Of a stretch of 64,000 bases of DNA, positions 45,907-55,867 are shown one piece after another. The position numbers and the translations under genes are program-made. Numbering within the stretch: the first letter of the stretch is position 1; each line of letters begins with the position of its first letter. The notes beneath the pieces were generated by a model. The model did not search any database. It was not told the origin of the DNA and worked only from the letters and a program-made list of their open reading frames with translations. The stretch is from Bacteroides bouchesdurhonensis. GTDB taxonomy: Bacteria; Bacteroidota; Bacteroidia; Bacteroidales; Bacteroidaceae. The DNA lies in NCBI RefSeq assembly GCF_900155865.1, contig NZ_LT707006.1:4318577-4382576 (forward strand), read 5' to 3'.

Positions 45907-46605
45907 ATGCACGTATTTTATACTCCCAATATACAGACCAGCAATGAACTTCCGGAGGAGGAAGCTCAACATTGTACACGTGTTTTGCGCCTGAATATTG
46001 GGAATGAGATAACTCTGACAGACGGAAAAGGATCTTTCTATAAAGCAGAGATTACGGCGGCAACGAACAAACGTTGTTTCGTCACCATAAAAGAAACTAT
46101 TTTTCAGGAACCACTCTGGTCCTGCCATTTACATATTGCTATGGCACCCACCAAAAATATGGATCGTAACGAATGGTTTGTAGAAAAAGCGACAGAAATA
46201 GGATTTGATGAGCTGACTTTTCTTAATTGCCGGTTTTCAGAACGGAAAGTTATTAAGACTGAGCGCATTGAAAAGATTCTGGTTTCCGCCATCAAGCAAT
46301 CTCTAAAAGCTCGTCTGCCCAAACTCAATGAAATGATTGACTTTGATAAGTTTATTGCTCAGGAGTTTCAAGGACAGAAGTTTATTGCCCATTGTTATGA
46401 AGGAGAAAAACCGTTTTTGAAAAATGTATTGACCCCCGGAGAGGATGCACTTGTTCTGATTGGTCCGGAGGGAGACTTTAGTGAAGAGGAAGTCAGGAAA
46501 GCTATTGAACATGGCTTTATCCCAATCAGCCTCGGGAAATCCCGACTTCGAACAGAAACAGCCGCACTGGTAGCTTGCCACACACTGAATCTGATGAATC
46601 AATAA
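45907..46605 (+). CDS. rsmE: 16S rRNA m3U1498 methyltransferase
   Basis: The 232-residue SPOUT-class enzyme has an N-terminal PUA-like domain (HVFYTPNIQTSNELPEEEAQ, HCTRVLRLNIGNEI) and a C-terminal knotted domain with IAMAPTKNMDRNEWFVEKATE, LVLIGPEGDFSEEEV and ISLGKSRLRTETAAL. RsmE methylates U1498 of 16S rRNA. It follows the nuclease gene by 6 bases. Confidence 0.95.
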   Translation: MHVFYTPNIQTSNELPEEEAQHCTRVLRLNIGNEITLTDGKGSFYKAEITAATNKRCFVTIKETIFQEPLWSCHLHIAMAPTKNMDRNEWFVEKATEIGFDELTFLNCRFSERKVIKTERIEKILVSAIKQSLKARLPKLNEMIDFDKFIAQEFQGQKFIAHCYEGEKPFLKNVLTPGEDALVLIGPEGDFSEEEVRKAIEHGFIPISLGKSRLRTETAALVACHTLNLMNQ

Positions 46606-46631
46606 TTGCTTAACATTAAAAAAAATATAAT

Positions 46632-48179
46632 ATGGTAAAGAAAATGATTTCACAACTCTCAGCACTGGCAGTACTGATTGTTTTTCTCGCAGCATGTTCC
46701 AAACAATCGGAATATACAAACGTAATACCTTCTGATGCTTCGGCCGTAGCAGCTATCGATTTGAAATCGTTAATTGACAAAGCCGGATTAAATGATAAAG
46801 AAAATGAAGCAGCTAAACAAAAAGTACTGGACGCATTGAAAAGCGGAATGAATGCAGCTACCTTCCAGCAACTGGAAAAAGTGATAAAGACTCCCAGTGA
46901 ATCGGGAATCGATGTGGAATCGCCATTCTATATATTTACCTCTCCTACTTTTCCTTATCCTACAGTGGTAGCCAAAATAAATAACGAAGACGACCTGAAT
47001 TCTTCTTTAGACATAATGCTTAAAGAACAACTTATTCAACCCATTACAGAAACTGAAGATTATAGGTTTACTACCATGAACGGTAGCTTAATTGCTTTCA
47101 ACAATTCTGCAATCATGATCGTTGCAGTAAATGGACATACACAGGCAGAAGAAGCTAAGAAAGCAATTGGCAACTTGATGAAACAAACGCCCGATAGCAG
47201 CATTGTTAAATCCGGTGCATTCCAGAAAGTAATGAAAGCAAAGAACGATGTCAATTTCTTCGTTTCTATGATGGCTACTCCCAAAAAATACAGAGAACCA
47301 GCCAGTTTAGCACTTCCTCCTAATATTAAATTAGAAGACATCACGTTGTTAGGTGGACTGAATTTTGAAAAAGGACGCATTGTGCTCAAGACTGAGAATT
47401 ATATAGAAAATGATGAAGCAAAAGCTCTGATTAAGAAGCAACAGGAAGCTTTTAAAAAATCAAATAACGCATTCACGAAATACTTCCCGGCATCTACATT
47501 AATGTTCTTCAATGCAGGAGTCAATGGAGAAGCAATATATAATATAATCAACGAGAATGCAAAATTTCGCGACCAAGTATCTATCGCAAAGGCTGCTGAA
47601 ATAAAGGATTTATTCAGCTCCTTCAATGGCGATATCTCTGGTGGGCTGATCAATGTAACTATGACCAGCATACCTACTTTTGCAGCTTATGCAGAAATGA
47701 AAAATGGCTCTGCACTTGAAGCTCTCTATAAAAACAAACAAAACCTAGGATTAAAAAAGGGAGAAGATATTATTGAATTAGGCAAAAATGAGTATGTTTA
47801 CAAAACGAAAAATATGAATGTATTCTTCGGAGTAAAAGATAAATTTATGTACGTCACTAATGACGAACTGCTCTATAAGAATATTGGTAAAACAGAAGAT
47901 AAGTCTATCAAAGATACTCCGTACGCTTCCGACATGAAAGATAAGAATATGTTTATAGCCGTTAATGTAGAAGCTATTCTGGACTTGCCCATTGTAAAAA
48001 TGGCAACAGGCTTTGGAGGCCAAAAGGCTAAAACATATTTTGATCTAGCTTCTCAGATTTCCTATTTGTCTTCTAGTTCAGAAAGTGAAGTCAGCGAAGT
48101 TGCTCTTTGCCTGAAAGATAAAAATGTTAATGCACTTAAACAAATAGTAGATTCTGCCAAACAATTTGCCGGCATGTAA
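46632..48179 (+). CDS. DUF4836 lipoprotein
   Basis: The 515-residue protein begins with a lipoprotein signal (LAVLIVFLAACSKQ, modified Cys at 22). The body matches the Bacteroidetes family DUF4836: NVIPSDASAVAAIDLKSLID, then repeating segments such as ALIKKQQEAFKKSNNAFTKY and SDMKDKNMFIAVNVEAILDL. The function is unknown. It starts 26 bases after rsmE, and its last bases lie just ahead of the ABC ATPase gene, so it may be part of that export system. Confidence 0.85.
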   Translation: MVKKMISQLSALAVLIVFLAACSKQSEYTNVIPSDASAVAAIDLKSLIDKAGLNDKENEAAKQKVLDALKSGMNAATFQQLEKVIKTPSESGIDVESPFYIFTSPTFPYPTVVAKINNEDDLNSSLDIMLKEQLIQPITETEDYRFTTMNGSLIAFNNSAIMIVAVNGHTQAEEAKKAIGNLMKQTPDSSIVKSGAFQKVMKAKNDVNFFVSMMATPKKYREPASLALPPNIKLEDITLLGGLNFEKGRIVLKTENYIENDEAKALIKKQQEAFKKSNNAFTKYFPASTLMFFNAGVNGEAIYNIINENAKFRDQVSIAKAAEIKDLFSSFNGDISGGLINVTMTSIPTFAAYAEMKNGSALEALYKNKQNLGLKKGEDIIELGKNEYVYKTKNMNVFFGVKDKFMYVTNDELLYKNIGKTEDKSIKDTPYASDMKDKNMFIAVNVEAILDLPIVKMATGFGGQKAKTYFDLASQISYLSSSSESEVSEVALCLKDKNVNALKQIVDSAKQFAGM

Positions 48180-48186
48180 TCTGCAA

Positions 48187-48840
48187 ATGAACGGTATGAA
48201 TAGTATTCACCTCCAGCAAACACTGCCCCAAGTGTTTGCTGACCGCAATTCGGTAGCCTCGGATGTATGGCATCAAGATCTCACCTTTCTGAAAGGTGAG
48301 ATGTACTTGATAGAGGCCGCTTCCGGTACCGGAAAATCATCGTTGTGTAGCTATATTTATGGCAATCGCAACGACTATCAAGGGATTATCAATTTCGATG
48401 ATACCAATATCAAAGCATACTCTGTGAATCAATGGGTTCACCTGAGAAAACATTCATTGAGTATGCTTTTTCAAGATTTACGCATCTTTACTGAACTTAC
48501 TGCTCTTGAAAATGTACAATTAAAAAATAACCTGACGGGATATAAAAAGAAAAAAGAAATTTTATCGCTGTTTGAAAAATTGGGCATTACCGATAAATTG
48601 TACGTGAAAGCGGGGAAACTTTCTTTTGGGCAACAACAACGAGTTGCCTTTATACGTGCACTCTGCCAACCTTTCGACTTTATTTTTCTAGATGAGCCTA
48701 TCAGTCATCTTGATGATGAGAATAGCCGAATAATGGGCGAGCTCATCATTGCTGAAGCTGAGATGCAAAGTGCCGGTGTTATTGTAACCTCTATTGGAAA
48801 GCATCTTGAATTACCTTACAATCGGGTGTTGCAACTATAA
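48187..48840 (+). CDS. ABC transporter ATP-binding protein (LolD/FtsE-like)
   Basis: The 217-residue ATPase has Walker A EAASGTGKSSL, with Ala at the first Gly of the usual pattern, a Q-loop region MLFQDLRIF, the signature LSFGQQQRVAFIRAL and Walker B FIFLDEPISHLDDE. It pairs with the FtsX-like permease 66 bases downstream. Start: the frame is open from 48166, overlapping the previous gene; I prefer the ATG at 48187, but the ATG at 48196 is possible. Confidence 0.88.
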   Translation: MNGMNSIHLQQTLPQVFADRNSVASDVWHQDLTFLKGEMYLIEAASGTGKSSLCSYIYGNRNDYQGIINFDDTNIKAYSVNQWVHLRKHSLSMLFQDLRIFTELTALENVQLKNNLTGYKKKKEILSLFEKLGITDKLYVKAGKLSFGQQQRVAFIRALCQPFDFIFLDEPISHLDDENSRIMGELIIAEAEMQSAGVIVTSIGKHLELPYNRVLQL

Positions 48841-48906
48841 CACACTTTCCCCAATAAAATGCTTGATGAACCCTTTATATGTAAACCATAAATAAGAAGA
48901 TTGTAA

Positions 48907-50112
48907 ATGAACACTCTTGTCTGGAAACTTCTCCGCCAACATATAAGTATCGGTCAATTAGCCGGTTTCTTTTTAGCCAATCTGTTCGGTATGATGATCG
49001 TATTGCTCAGCGTGCAATTCTACAAAGATGTCATTCCGGTATTCACAAAAGGAGATAGTTTTATGAAAAAAGATTTCATTATTGCTACAAAGAAAGTGAG
49101 TACGCTTGGCACTTTTACCAATAAAAATAATGCTTTCTCCCCTGAAGAAATTGCCGACCTGAAGAAACAACCGTTCACTAAAACGATAGGTGCTTTCACT
49201 CCTTCACAATTCAAAGTCTCGGCAGGTTTAGGAATGCAAGATACAGGTATCAACCTCTCAACTGAAATGTTCTTTGAATCAGTACCCGACGAATTTGTAG
49301 ACATCAATCTCGACAAATGGCACTTCGACAAAGAAGCACAAGAAATACCGATTATTATTCCCCGCAATTATCTGAATCTATATAATTTCGGATTTGCCCA
49401 AAGTCGTAGCTTACCCAAAATTTCGGAAGGATTGATGAGCCTCATCCAAATGAACATCCTTTTACGTGGCAACGGGCAAGTAGAACAATTCAAAGGAAAT
49501 ATTGTCGGTTTCTCAAACCGCCTAAATACCATTTTAGTTCCTCAATCATTTATGGATTGGGCAAATAAAAAATTTGCACCGAACATAGAAGCACAACCGG
49601 CACGTTTGATTATCGAAGTAAATAATCCTGCCGACTCGGCCATCGCCAACTATTTCCAACAAAAAGGCTATGAGACAGAAGACGGAAAACTGGATGCAGG
49701 AAAAACAACTTATTTCCTTCGCTTGGTCGTTGGTATTGTATTAGGAGTAGGATTATTTATCAGTGTTCTGTCATTCTATATTCTGATGTTAAGCATCTTC
49801 CTATTACTTCAAAAGAACACCACCAAACTGGAAAGTTTGTTGTTAATCGGATACAGTCCTGCCAGGGTTGCTTTACCATACCAGATATTGACAGTAGGGC
49901 TAAACGTCATTGTACTCTTATTATCTATCGGCATTGTATCCTGGATACGTACCTATTATATAGACAGTATCCGTTTGCTCTTTCCTCAATTGGAAACAGG
50001 TTCATTATGGGTAGCAATCAGCATGGGAATTTTCTTATTTCTTATTGTCTCCATGATTAATATATTAGCAGTCAGACGAAAAGTTATCTCAATCTGGATG
50101 CATAAAAATTAA
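48907..50112 (+). CDS. FtsX-like ABC permease
   Basis: The 401-residue protein has one N-terminal helix (about 17-37: LAGFFLANLFGMMIVLLSVQ), a periplasmic domain of about 220 residues and three C-terminal helices (about 275-395: VVGIVLGVGLFISVLSFYIL, then ITVGLNVIVLLLSIGIVS-like and ISMGIFLFLIVSMINILAV). This 1+3 layout is the MacB/LolC/FtsX type, which does mechanical work in the envelope rather than classic import. The cognate ATPase is upstream. Confidence 0.85.
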   Translation: MNTLVWKLLRQHISIGQLAGFFLANLFGMMIVLLSVQFYKDVIPVFTKGDSFMKKDFIIATKKVSTLGTFTNKNNAFSPEEIADLKKQPFTKTIGAFTPSQFKVSAGLGMQDTGINLSTEMFFESVPDEFVDINLDKWHFDKEAQEIPIIIPRNYLNLYNFGFAQSRSLPKISEGLMSLIQMNILLRGNGQVEQFKGNIVGFSNRLNTILVPQSFMDWANKKFAPNIEAQPARLIIEVNNPADSAIANYFQQKGYETEDGKLDAGKTTYFLRLVVGIVLGVGLFISVLSFYILMLSIFLLLQKNTTKLESLLLIGYSPARVALPYQILTVGLNVIVLLLSIGIVSWIRTYYIDSIRLLFPQLETGSLWVAISMGIFLFLIVSMINILAVRRKVISIWMHKN

Positions 50113-50126
50113 AATACAAATACACT

Positions 50127-52775
50127 ATGACAAGCAAAATCATCTCTTTGCCCAAAAGAAGCAGTATAAAGATAGCTCTTGGAATGTTGCTATGCTTCTC
50201 ATCGTTATCAGCACAAGAAATGCAAGATACGATTATCGCTAACTTCAATATCCGGGAAAAAATACCCAATGAAAAGTTATATCTGCATTTGGACAAACCT
50301 TATTATGGAGCAGGTGAAAAGATATGGTTTAAAGGATATCTTGTCAATGCCACGACTCATCAAGATAACTCTCAAAGCAACTTCATCATTACTGAACTAA
50401 TCAATCGTTCTGACTCAGTTCTGGAACGTAGGAAGGTTCGACGTGACTCCTTGGGATTTCATAATGCTTTTACGTTACCCGCTACTCTCCCAGCCGGAGA
50501 TTATTATCTGAGGGGATATAGCAGTTGGATGTTGAATGAGGATCCTGACTTCATCTATTCATGTAATCTGAAAATCGGAAATTCCATCGACAATACGATT
50601 ATTTCAACCATAGAATACCAAAAGGAGGATGAAACGCATTATACTGCAAAAATAAAATTCAGCAGTAATACACAAGAACCTTTCATTAACACCAATATCC
50701 GTTATCGTTACATTGAAAACGGAAAAGTAAAAGATAAAGGGAAAAGACAAACAGACTCAAAAGGTCTGATATCTATTTCACTTCCCGACTTGAAACCAAC
50801 TGCTAACCGTAGTATTGAAGTAGTATTTGATGATCCGGAATACATTTATAAAAAAGTTTTCTATCTACCTGTTTTTGGGAAGGATTTCGATGTTACATTC
50901 TTCCCGGAGGGTGGTGCTTTGCTTGCCATTTCTCATCAAAATGTAGCTTTTAAAGCACAAGGATCAGATGGTTTCTCCAAAGAAGTGGAGGGTACTCTCT
51001 TTAATTCCAAAGGAGACACCTTAAGTTCTTTTCGTTCAGAACATGACGGAATGGGAGTTTTCACATTGAGTACGATTGTTCCGGACGCTTATTATGCCAT
51101 GATCAAGAGCAGTGACGGAATCACGAAACGTTTTAATCTCCCCACTGTAGAAGAAAAAGGTATTGCTCTTTCTATGACACATCGCCGCGATGACATACGT
51201 TTTGAAATTCAAAAAACAGAAACTACCGAATGGCCTCAAAAACTATTTTTAGTTGCCCATACCCGGGAGAAACTTACGATCTTACAACCGATCAATCCAC
51301 CCAGTACTTTCGGAAAAATGAATGATAGTTTGTTTCAGGAAGGAATTACTCATTTTTTATTAATCGACGGAAGAGGAAACACTCTTAGTGAACGGTTAAT
51401 ATTCGTCCCCGACAGAAAATCCGGTCAATGGCAGATTGTAGCCGACAAACCTTCTTATGGCAAAAAAGAAAAAGTATCTCTGCAAATTTCAGGAAAAGAC
51501 TATCATAACAACCCTATTGCCGGTAGTTTTTCTATTAGTATTACAGACCGACAGAAAGTTCAACCCGATTCTCTTGCCGACAATATTTTATCAAATCTCC
51601 TGCTAACTTCTGATTTGAAAGGATACATAGAAAATCCCGGATATTATTTCCTTAACCAAGATTTTAAAACACTTCGTGCATTAGACTTCTTGATGATGAC
51701 ACATGGATGGAGAAGGCATATTCTAAAGAATCTCGTTATCCCTCCTTCATTAAACTTCAAGAATTATATAGAACAGGGACAAACAATTAGTGGCCGAATC
51801 AGGGGGTTCTTTGGCAATAATGTAAAAAAGGGACCTATTTACGCTTTAGCACCCAAAGAAAACATATTTGAAACGACCATTACTGACGAAAAGGGAGAGT
51901 TTGTTATCAACACTTCATTCAAAGACAGTACTACGTTTGTTGTCCAAGCACGTACCCAAAAAGGATTTCCCGGAGTTGAAATCGAAATGGATACACTCCA
52001 ATATCCAAAGATATATCATAAGAGTCCGTTCTACAACGGAATGCCTACTTTAATGCAGGATTATCTGCTCAACACTCGTGACCAATATTACATGGAGGGA
52101 GGTATGCGCGTATATAACCTCAAAGAAGTTCTTGTAACTGCCAGGCGTGAAAAAGCCAGTTCCAAAAGTATTTATACAGGCGGCATCAATACCTATACTC
52201 TTGAAGGAGACAGGCTAAAACAATATGCAGGACGAACGGCTTACGATATTGCCATCAATCTTCCGGGAGTTACCGTTTCAAATGGAAGTGAATTACATAT
52301 CCGCAATAATGCCGATCAACCGGCAATCGTTATTAATGATATCATTTATGACAATGATGATTATTTATTAAAAGATATTTTTGCAGATAACATATCGAGC
52401 ATAAGCCTTCTTCGTGAGACAGATACAATGATCCTGGGTCCTCGTGCTGCAGCAGGTGCCATCGTCATTACATTAAAAGACCCGAAAGACATTCCAAGGA
52501 AACCAGTACCAGGCATTGCAACCTATACCCCATTAGGATATTGTGATACTGTAGAATTCTACCATCCGACTTACGCTTTTCCTGAAAAAGCGGACCTCGC
52601 GAAATCAGATTTACGAACCACTATTTACTGGAATCCATCCTTACAATTTGATAACGAAGGGAAAGCCACGATAGAATACTATACCGCAGATAGTAAAGCT
52701 CCTCAGACTATCATCATTGAAGGAGTGGATAAAAATGGAAAAGTTTACCGTGTACAACAAACGATTAATAAATAA
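50127..52775 (+). CDS. MG2-like and TonB-plug domain secreted protein
   Basis: The 882-residue protein has a signal peptide (about 15-32). Macroglobulin-like beta domains (about 45-480: NEKLYLHLDKPYYGAGEKIW is the MG2 hallmark) lead to a C-terminal part with a TonB-dependent receptor plug-like domain (about 690-800: VTARREKASSKSIY, DIAINLPGVTV, AAAGAIVITL). No outer-membrane barrel follows. A carboxypeptidase-like regulatory repeat (about 555-620) lies between. Similar Bacteroidetes proteins are annotated only by domain. It begins 14 bases after the permease and ends the run. Confidence 0.8.
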   Translation: MTSKIISLPKRSSIKIALGMLLCFSSLSAQEMQDTIIANFNIREKIPNEKLYLHLDKPYYGAGEKIWFKGYLVNATTHQDNSQSNFIITELINRSDSVLERRKVRRDSLGFHNAFTLPATLPAGDYYLRGYSSWMLNEDPDFIYSCNLKIGNSIDNTIISTIEYQKEDETHYTAKIKFSSNTQEPFINTNIRYRYIENGKVKDKGKRQTDSKGLISISLPDLKPTANRSIEVVFDDPEYIYKKVFYLPVFGKDFDVTFFPEGGALLAISHQNVAFKAQGSDGFSKEVEGTLFNSKGDTLSSFRSEHDGMGVFTLSTIVPDAYYAMIKSSDGITKRFNLPTVEEKGIALSMTHRRDDIRFEIQKTETTEWPQKLFLVAHTREKLTILQPINPPSTFGKMNDSLFQEGITHFLLIDGRGNTLSERLIFVPDRKSGQWQIVADKPSYGKKEKVSLQISGKDYHNNPIAGSFSISITDRQKVQPDSLADNILSNLLLTSDLKGYIENPGYYFLNQDFKTLRALDFLMMTHGWRRHILKNLVIPPSLNFKNYIEQGQTISGRIRGFFGNNVKKGPIYALAPKENIFETTITDEKGEFVINTSFKDSTTFVVQARTQKGFPGVEIEMDTLQYPKIYHKSPFYNGMPTLMQDYLLNTRDQYYMEGGMRVYNLKEVLVTARREKASSKSIYTGGINTYTLEGDRLKQYAGRTAYDIAINLPGVTVSNGSELHIRNNADQPAIVINDIIYDNDDYLLKDIFADNISSISLLRETDTMILGPRAAAGAIVITLKDPKDIPRKPVPGIATYTPLGYCDTVEFYHPTYAFPEKADLAKSDLRTTIYWNPSLQFDNEGKATIEYYTADSKAPQTIIIEGVDKNGKVYRVQQTINK

Positions 52776-52820
52776 CCTAAAAACATAGATACAGGAACGC
52801 CTCTATATCAGATAATTTCG

Positions 52821-52828
52821 TAATTTTG
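52821..52828 (+). promoter_or_regulatory. miaA promoter -7 box
   Basis: TAATTTTG, a full TAnnTTTG match, 24 bases before the ATG at 52853. It overlaps the upstream TTG of the longest frame, which is therefore rejected as a start. Confidence 0.7.
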
Positions 52829-52852
52829 CCCGACATTTTAAAGAATGAAACT

Positions 52853-53773
52853 ATGCCGGACTATGATTTAATTGCCATACTCGGGCCCACTGCTTCAGGC
52901 AAGACACCATTTGCCACCGCTTTGGCTCACAAATTAAATACAGAAATTATCAGTGCCGACTCCCGTCAAATTTATCGGGGTATGGACCTTGGTACCGGAA
53001 AGGACTTGGCCGATTATACGATTAACGGACATACTATTCCGTATCACCTGATCGACATTGCAGATCCCGGATATAAATACAATGTATTCGAATATCAACG
53101 GGATTTCCTGATTTCTTACGATTCTATCAAACAAAAAGGCTGTCTCCCCGTTTTATGTGGAGGAACAGGAATGTATCTTGAAGCTGTACTGAAAGGTTAT
53201 AAGCTACTGCCTGTACCTGAAGATCCGGAATTACGTGCCCGCCTGGCTAATTATTCCCTTGAAGAATTGACCAGTATGTTAAGCCAATATAAGACTCTGC
53301 ACAACTCTACGGATGTAGATACCGTAAAACGTGCGATACGCGCCATAGAAATTGAAGAGTATTATATAGCTCATCCAGTCCCTGAACGGGAATTTCCAAA
53401 GCTGAACAGCCTTATTATTGGGGTAGATATTGATCGGGAACTAAGACGCGAGAAGATTACCCGCCGTTTAAAGCAACGATTGGATGAAGGAATGGTGGAT
53501 GAAGTACGGCATTTAATCGCGCATGGAATCGCTCCGGACGACCTGATTTATTACGGTTTGGAATATAAATACCTGACATTATATGTCATAGGAAAACTAA
53601 CTTATGAAGAGATGTTCACAGGCTTGGAAACAGCTATTCATCAGTTTGCCAAGCGTCAGATGACCTGGTTTCGTGGCATGGAACGGAGAGGATTTACCAT
53701 CCATTGGGTTAGTGCAGAATTACCTATGGAAGAAAAGATAGCATTTGTATTAGATAAACTGCAAGAGTTTTAG
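52853..53773 (+). CDS. miaA: tRNA dimethylallyltransferase
   Basis: MiaA adds a dimethylallyl group to A37 of tRNAs reading UNN codons. From MPDYDLIAILGPTASGKT the product is 306 residues. The P-loop is GPTASGKT (11-18), then DSRQIYRGMDLGTGK, the segment VLCGGTGMYLEAVLKGY and the C-terminal ETAIHQFAKRQMTWFRG. Bacteroides genomes often have two miaA copies; only one is here. It is monocistronic or leads into the kinase gene 29 bases on. Confidence 0.95.
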   Translation: MPDYDLIAILGPTASGKTPFATALAHKLNTEIISADSRQIYRGMDLGTGKDLADYTINGHTIPYHLIDIADPGYKYNVFEYQRDFLISYDSIKQKGCLPVLCGGTGMYLEAVLKGYKLLPVPEDPELRARLANYSLEELTSMLSQYKTLHNSTDVDTVKRAIRAIEIEEYYIAHPVPEREFPKLNSLIIGVDIDRELRREKITRRLKQRLDEGMVDEVRHLIAHGIAPDDLIYYGLEYKYLTLYVIGKLTYEEMFTGLETAIHQFAKRQMTWFRGMERRGFTIHWVSAELPMEEKIAFVLDKLQEF

Positions 53774-53781
53774 TATCTTTG
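53774..53781 (+). promoter_or_regulatory. -7 box of the lipid kinase gene
   Basis: TATCTTTG, a full TAnnTTTG match, directly after the miaA stop and 21 bases ahead of the kinase ATG. Confidence 0.65.
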
Positions 53782-53802
53782 TCGCATATTTATTAGTTTT
53801 AT

Positions 53803-54729
53803 ATGAGTGTAGAACCAGGAAAATGGGGAGTTATTTACAACCCTAAAGCCGGTACCCGCAAGGTACAGAAACGATGGAAAGAGATCAAGGAGTATATGGA
53901 CGGCAAAGGTGTCGATTATGACTATGTACAATCCGAAGGTTTCGGTTCTGTGGAACGCCTATCCAAAATTCTTGCTAATAATGGTTATCGTACAATTGTT
54001 ATTGTAGGTGGTGATGGTGCGCTGAATGATGCTATCAATGGGATTATGCTCTCTGATGCTGAAGATAAGGATAATATCGCTCTGGGTATTATTCCGAATG
54101 GTATTGGAAATGACTTTGCCAAATACTGGGGGCTTACTACCGAATATAAAACAGCTGTAGATTGTATTATCAATCACCGTCTCAAAAAAATAGATGTAGG
54201 TTATTGTTCCTACTATGATGGGCAAGATCATCAACGTCGCTATTTCCTCAATGCTGTCAATATCGGTCTAGGTGCACGAATCGTAAAAATCACCGATCAG
54301 ACCAAACGTTTCTGGGGGGTTAAATTTTTATCATACTTAGCTGCATTATTTTCATTGATATTTGAACGGAAACTCTATCGCATGCATCTCCGGATCAATG
54401 ACGAACATATCCGCGGACGTATCATGACAGTCTGTGTAGGTAGTGCATGGGGTTGGGGACAAACACCGAGTGCTGTACCCTATAATGGTTGGCTGGATGT
54501 ATCTATCATCTATCGCCCGGAATTTCTGCAAATCATTTCCGGACTATGGATGTTGATTCAAGGAAGAATTTTGAATCATAAGACGGTGAAAAGTTACCGG
54601 ACACGGAAAGTTAAAGTGCTACGTGCACAAAATGCTTCCGTAGATTTAGACGGACGCCTTTTACCGAAGCATTTCCCGTTGGAAATAGGAGTACTTTCAG
54701 AGAAGACAACACTGATTATTCCTAAATAA
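53803..54729 (+). CDS. Diacylglycerol/sphingolipid kinase-family lipid kinase
   Basis: The 308-residue protein has the diacylglycerol kinase catalytic fold: GVIYNPKAGTRKVQKRWKEI, TIVIVGGDGALNDAINGIM (the GGDG ATP motif), LGIIPNGIGNDFAKYWGL and a C-terminal segment with VDLDGRLLPKHFPLEIGVLS. It phosphorylates a lipid at the inner membrane; in Bacteroides both diacylglycerol and sphingolipid substrates are conceivable. The substrate is not visible. Confidence 0.9.
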   Translation: MSVEPGKWGVIYNPKAGTRKVQKRWKEIKEYMDGKGVDYDYVQSEGFGSVERLSKILANNGYRTIVIVGGDGALNDAINGIMLSDAEDKDNIALGIIPNGIGNDFAKYWGLTTEYKTAVDCIINHRLKKIDVGYCSYYDGQDHQRRYFLNAVNIGLGARIVKITDQTKRFWGVKFLSYLAALFSLIFERKLYRMHLRINDEHIRGRIMTVCVGSAWGWGQTPSAVPYNGWLDVSIIYRPEFLQIISGLWMLIQGRILNHKTVKSYRTRKVKVLRAQNASVDLDGRLLPKHFPLEIGVLSEKTTLIIPK

Positions 54730-54785
54730 GCGGTAAATAGAGTGAAATGAATCTATCTGTTTAATCCTATTAATTAGAAAGGCTG

Positions 54786-54793
54786 TAATTTTG
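54786..54793 (+). promoter_or_regulatory. kdsA promoter -7 box
   Basis: TAATTTTG, a full TAnnTTTG match, 25 bases ahead of the kdsA ATG. The -33 element is not clear. Confidence 0.6.
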
Positions 54794-54818
54794 TAACTCG
54801 TAATTTGTAAATACTAAA

Positions 54819-55619
54819 ATGATAGAACTTAAAAACAATTCTGCTAATAACTTCTTTTTGCTGGCAGGTCCATGTGTGATAGAAGGCGAAGATATGGCAA
54901 TGCGTATTGCAGAACGTGCAGTCAAAATCACTGAATCTCTGAAGATTCCTTACGTTTTCAAAGGTTCTTACCGCAAAGCAAACCGTTCACGTATGGATTC
55001 TTTTATGGGTATCGGTGATGAGAAAGCACTCAAAATATTGAAAAAGGTGCATGATACTTTCGGTGTTCCTACCGTAACAGACATTCATGCAGCCGACGAA
55101 GCAGAAATGGCTGCAGAATATGTAGACATACTACAGATTCCAGCATTTCTTTGCCGTCAAACCGATCTTCTGATTGCAGCTGCAAAAACCGGGAAAATTA
55201 TAAATATCAAAAAAGGACAGTTTCTCTCTCCTATCGCTATGCAATTTGCAGCAGATAAAGTGGTGGAAGCAGGAAACAAAAATGTGATGTTGACTGAGCG
55301 TGGTACGACTTTCGGTTATCAGGATTTAGTAATTGATTATCGTGGTATTCCTGAAATGCAATCATTCGGTTATCCTGTGATATTGGACGTTACTCACTCA
55401 TTGCAACAACCGAATCAGACCAGTGGAGTGACAGGCGGAATGCCACAACTGATTGAAACAGTTGCAAAAGCAGGTATTGCCGTAGGTGCTGACGGATTAT
55501 TCATTGAAACTCACGAAAACCCGGCAGTAGCCAAAAGTGATGGAGCCAATATGCTGAAACTGGACTTATTAGAAGGGTTATTGACTAAACTAGTAAGAAT
55601 ACGGGAAGCTGTCAAATAA
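54819..55619 (+). CDS. kdsA: 3-deoxy-8-phosphooctulonate synthase (KDO8P synthase)
   Basis: KdsA joins phosphoenolpyruvate and arabinose-5-phosphate to make KDO-8-phosphate for lipid A-core. The 266-residue length is typical. Motifs include LAGPCVIEGEDMAMRIAE, YVFKGSYRKANRSRMDSFMG, PTVTDIHAADEA, LQIPAFLCRQTDLL, KKGQFLSPIAM, MLTERGTTFGYQDLVIDYRG and the final GADGLFIETHENPAVAKSDG. It is probably monocistronic. Confidence 0.97.
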   Translation: MIELKNNSANNFFLLAGPCVIEGEDMAMRIAERAVKITESLKIPYVFKGSYRKANRSRMDSFMGIGDEKALKILKKVHDTFGVPTVTDIHAADEAEMAAEYVDILQIPAFLCRQTDLLIAAAKTGKIINIKKGQFLSPIAMQFAADKVVEAGNKNVMLTERGTTFGYQDLVIDYRGIPEMQSFGYPVILDVTHSLQQPNQTSGVTGGMPQLIETVAKAGIAVGADGLFIETHENPAVAKSDGANMLKLDLLEGLLTKLVRIREAVK

Positions 55620-55867
55620 TCTATATCAAACGATGAAACATTTACGATCAGTCTTAACATTCATAACCTGTTGAAAATATAATGGCAAGGATGTTGCAAA
55701 TTTTGGTCGAAGTTTGAAATCAATTAGAGTTTTTAATGATCAGCCCGGAATAAGATAAACCTGAATAAAATAAGTTATCACAACGAATAATACATTATGA
55801 GTGATTTAACATTTATGACTAGCGAAACTAATAGAACAAGAATATTTTTTTAAACTAAATATAAAAT

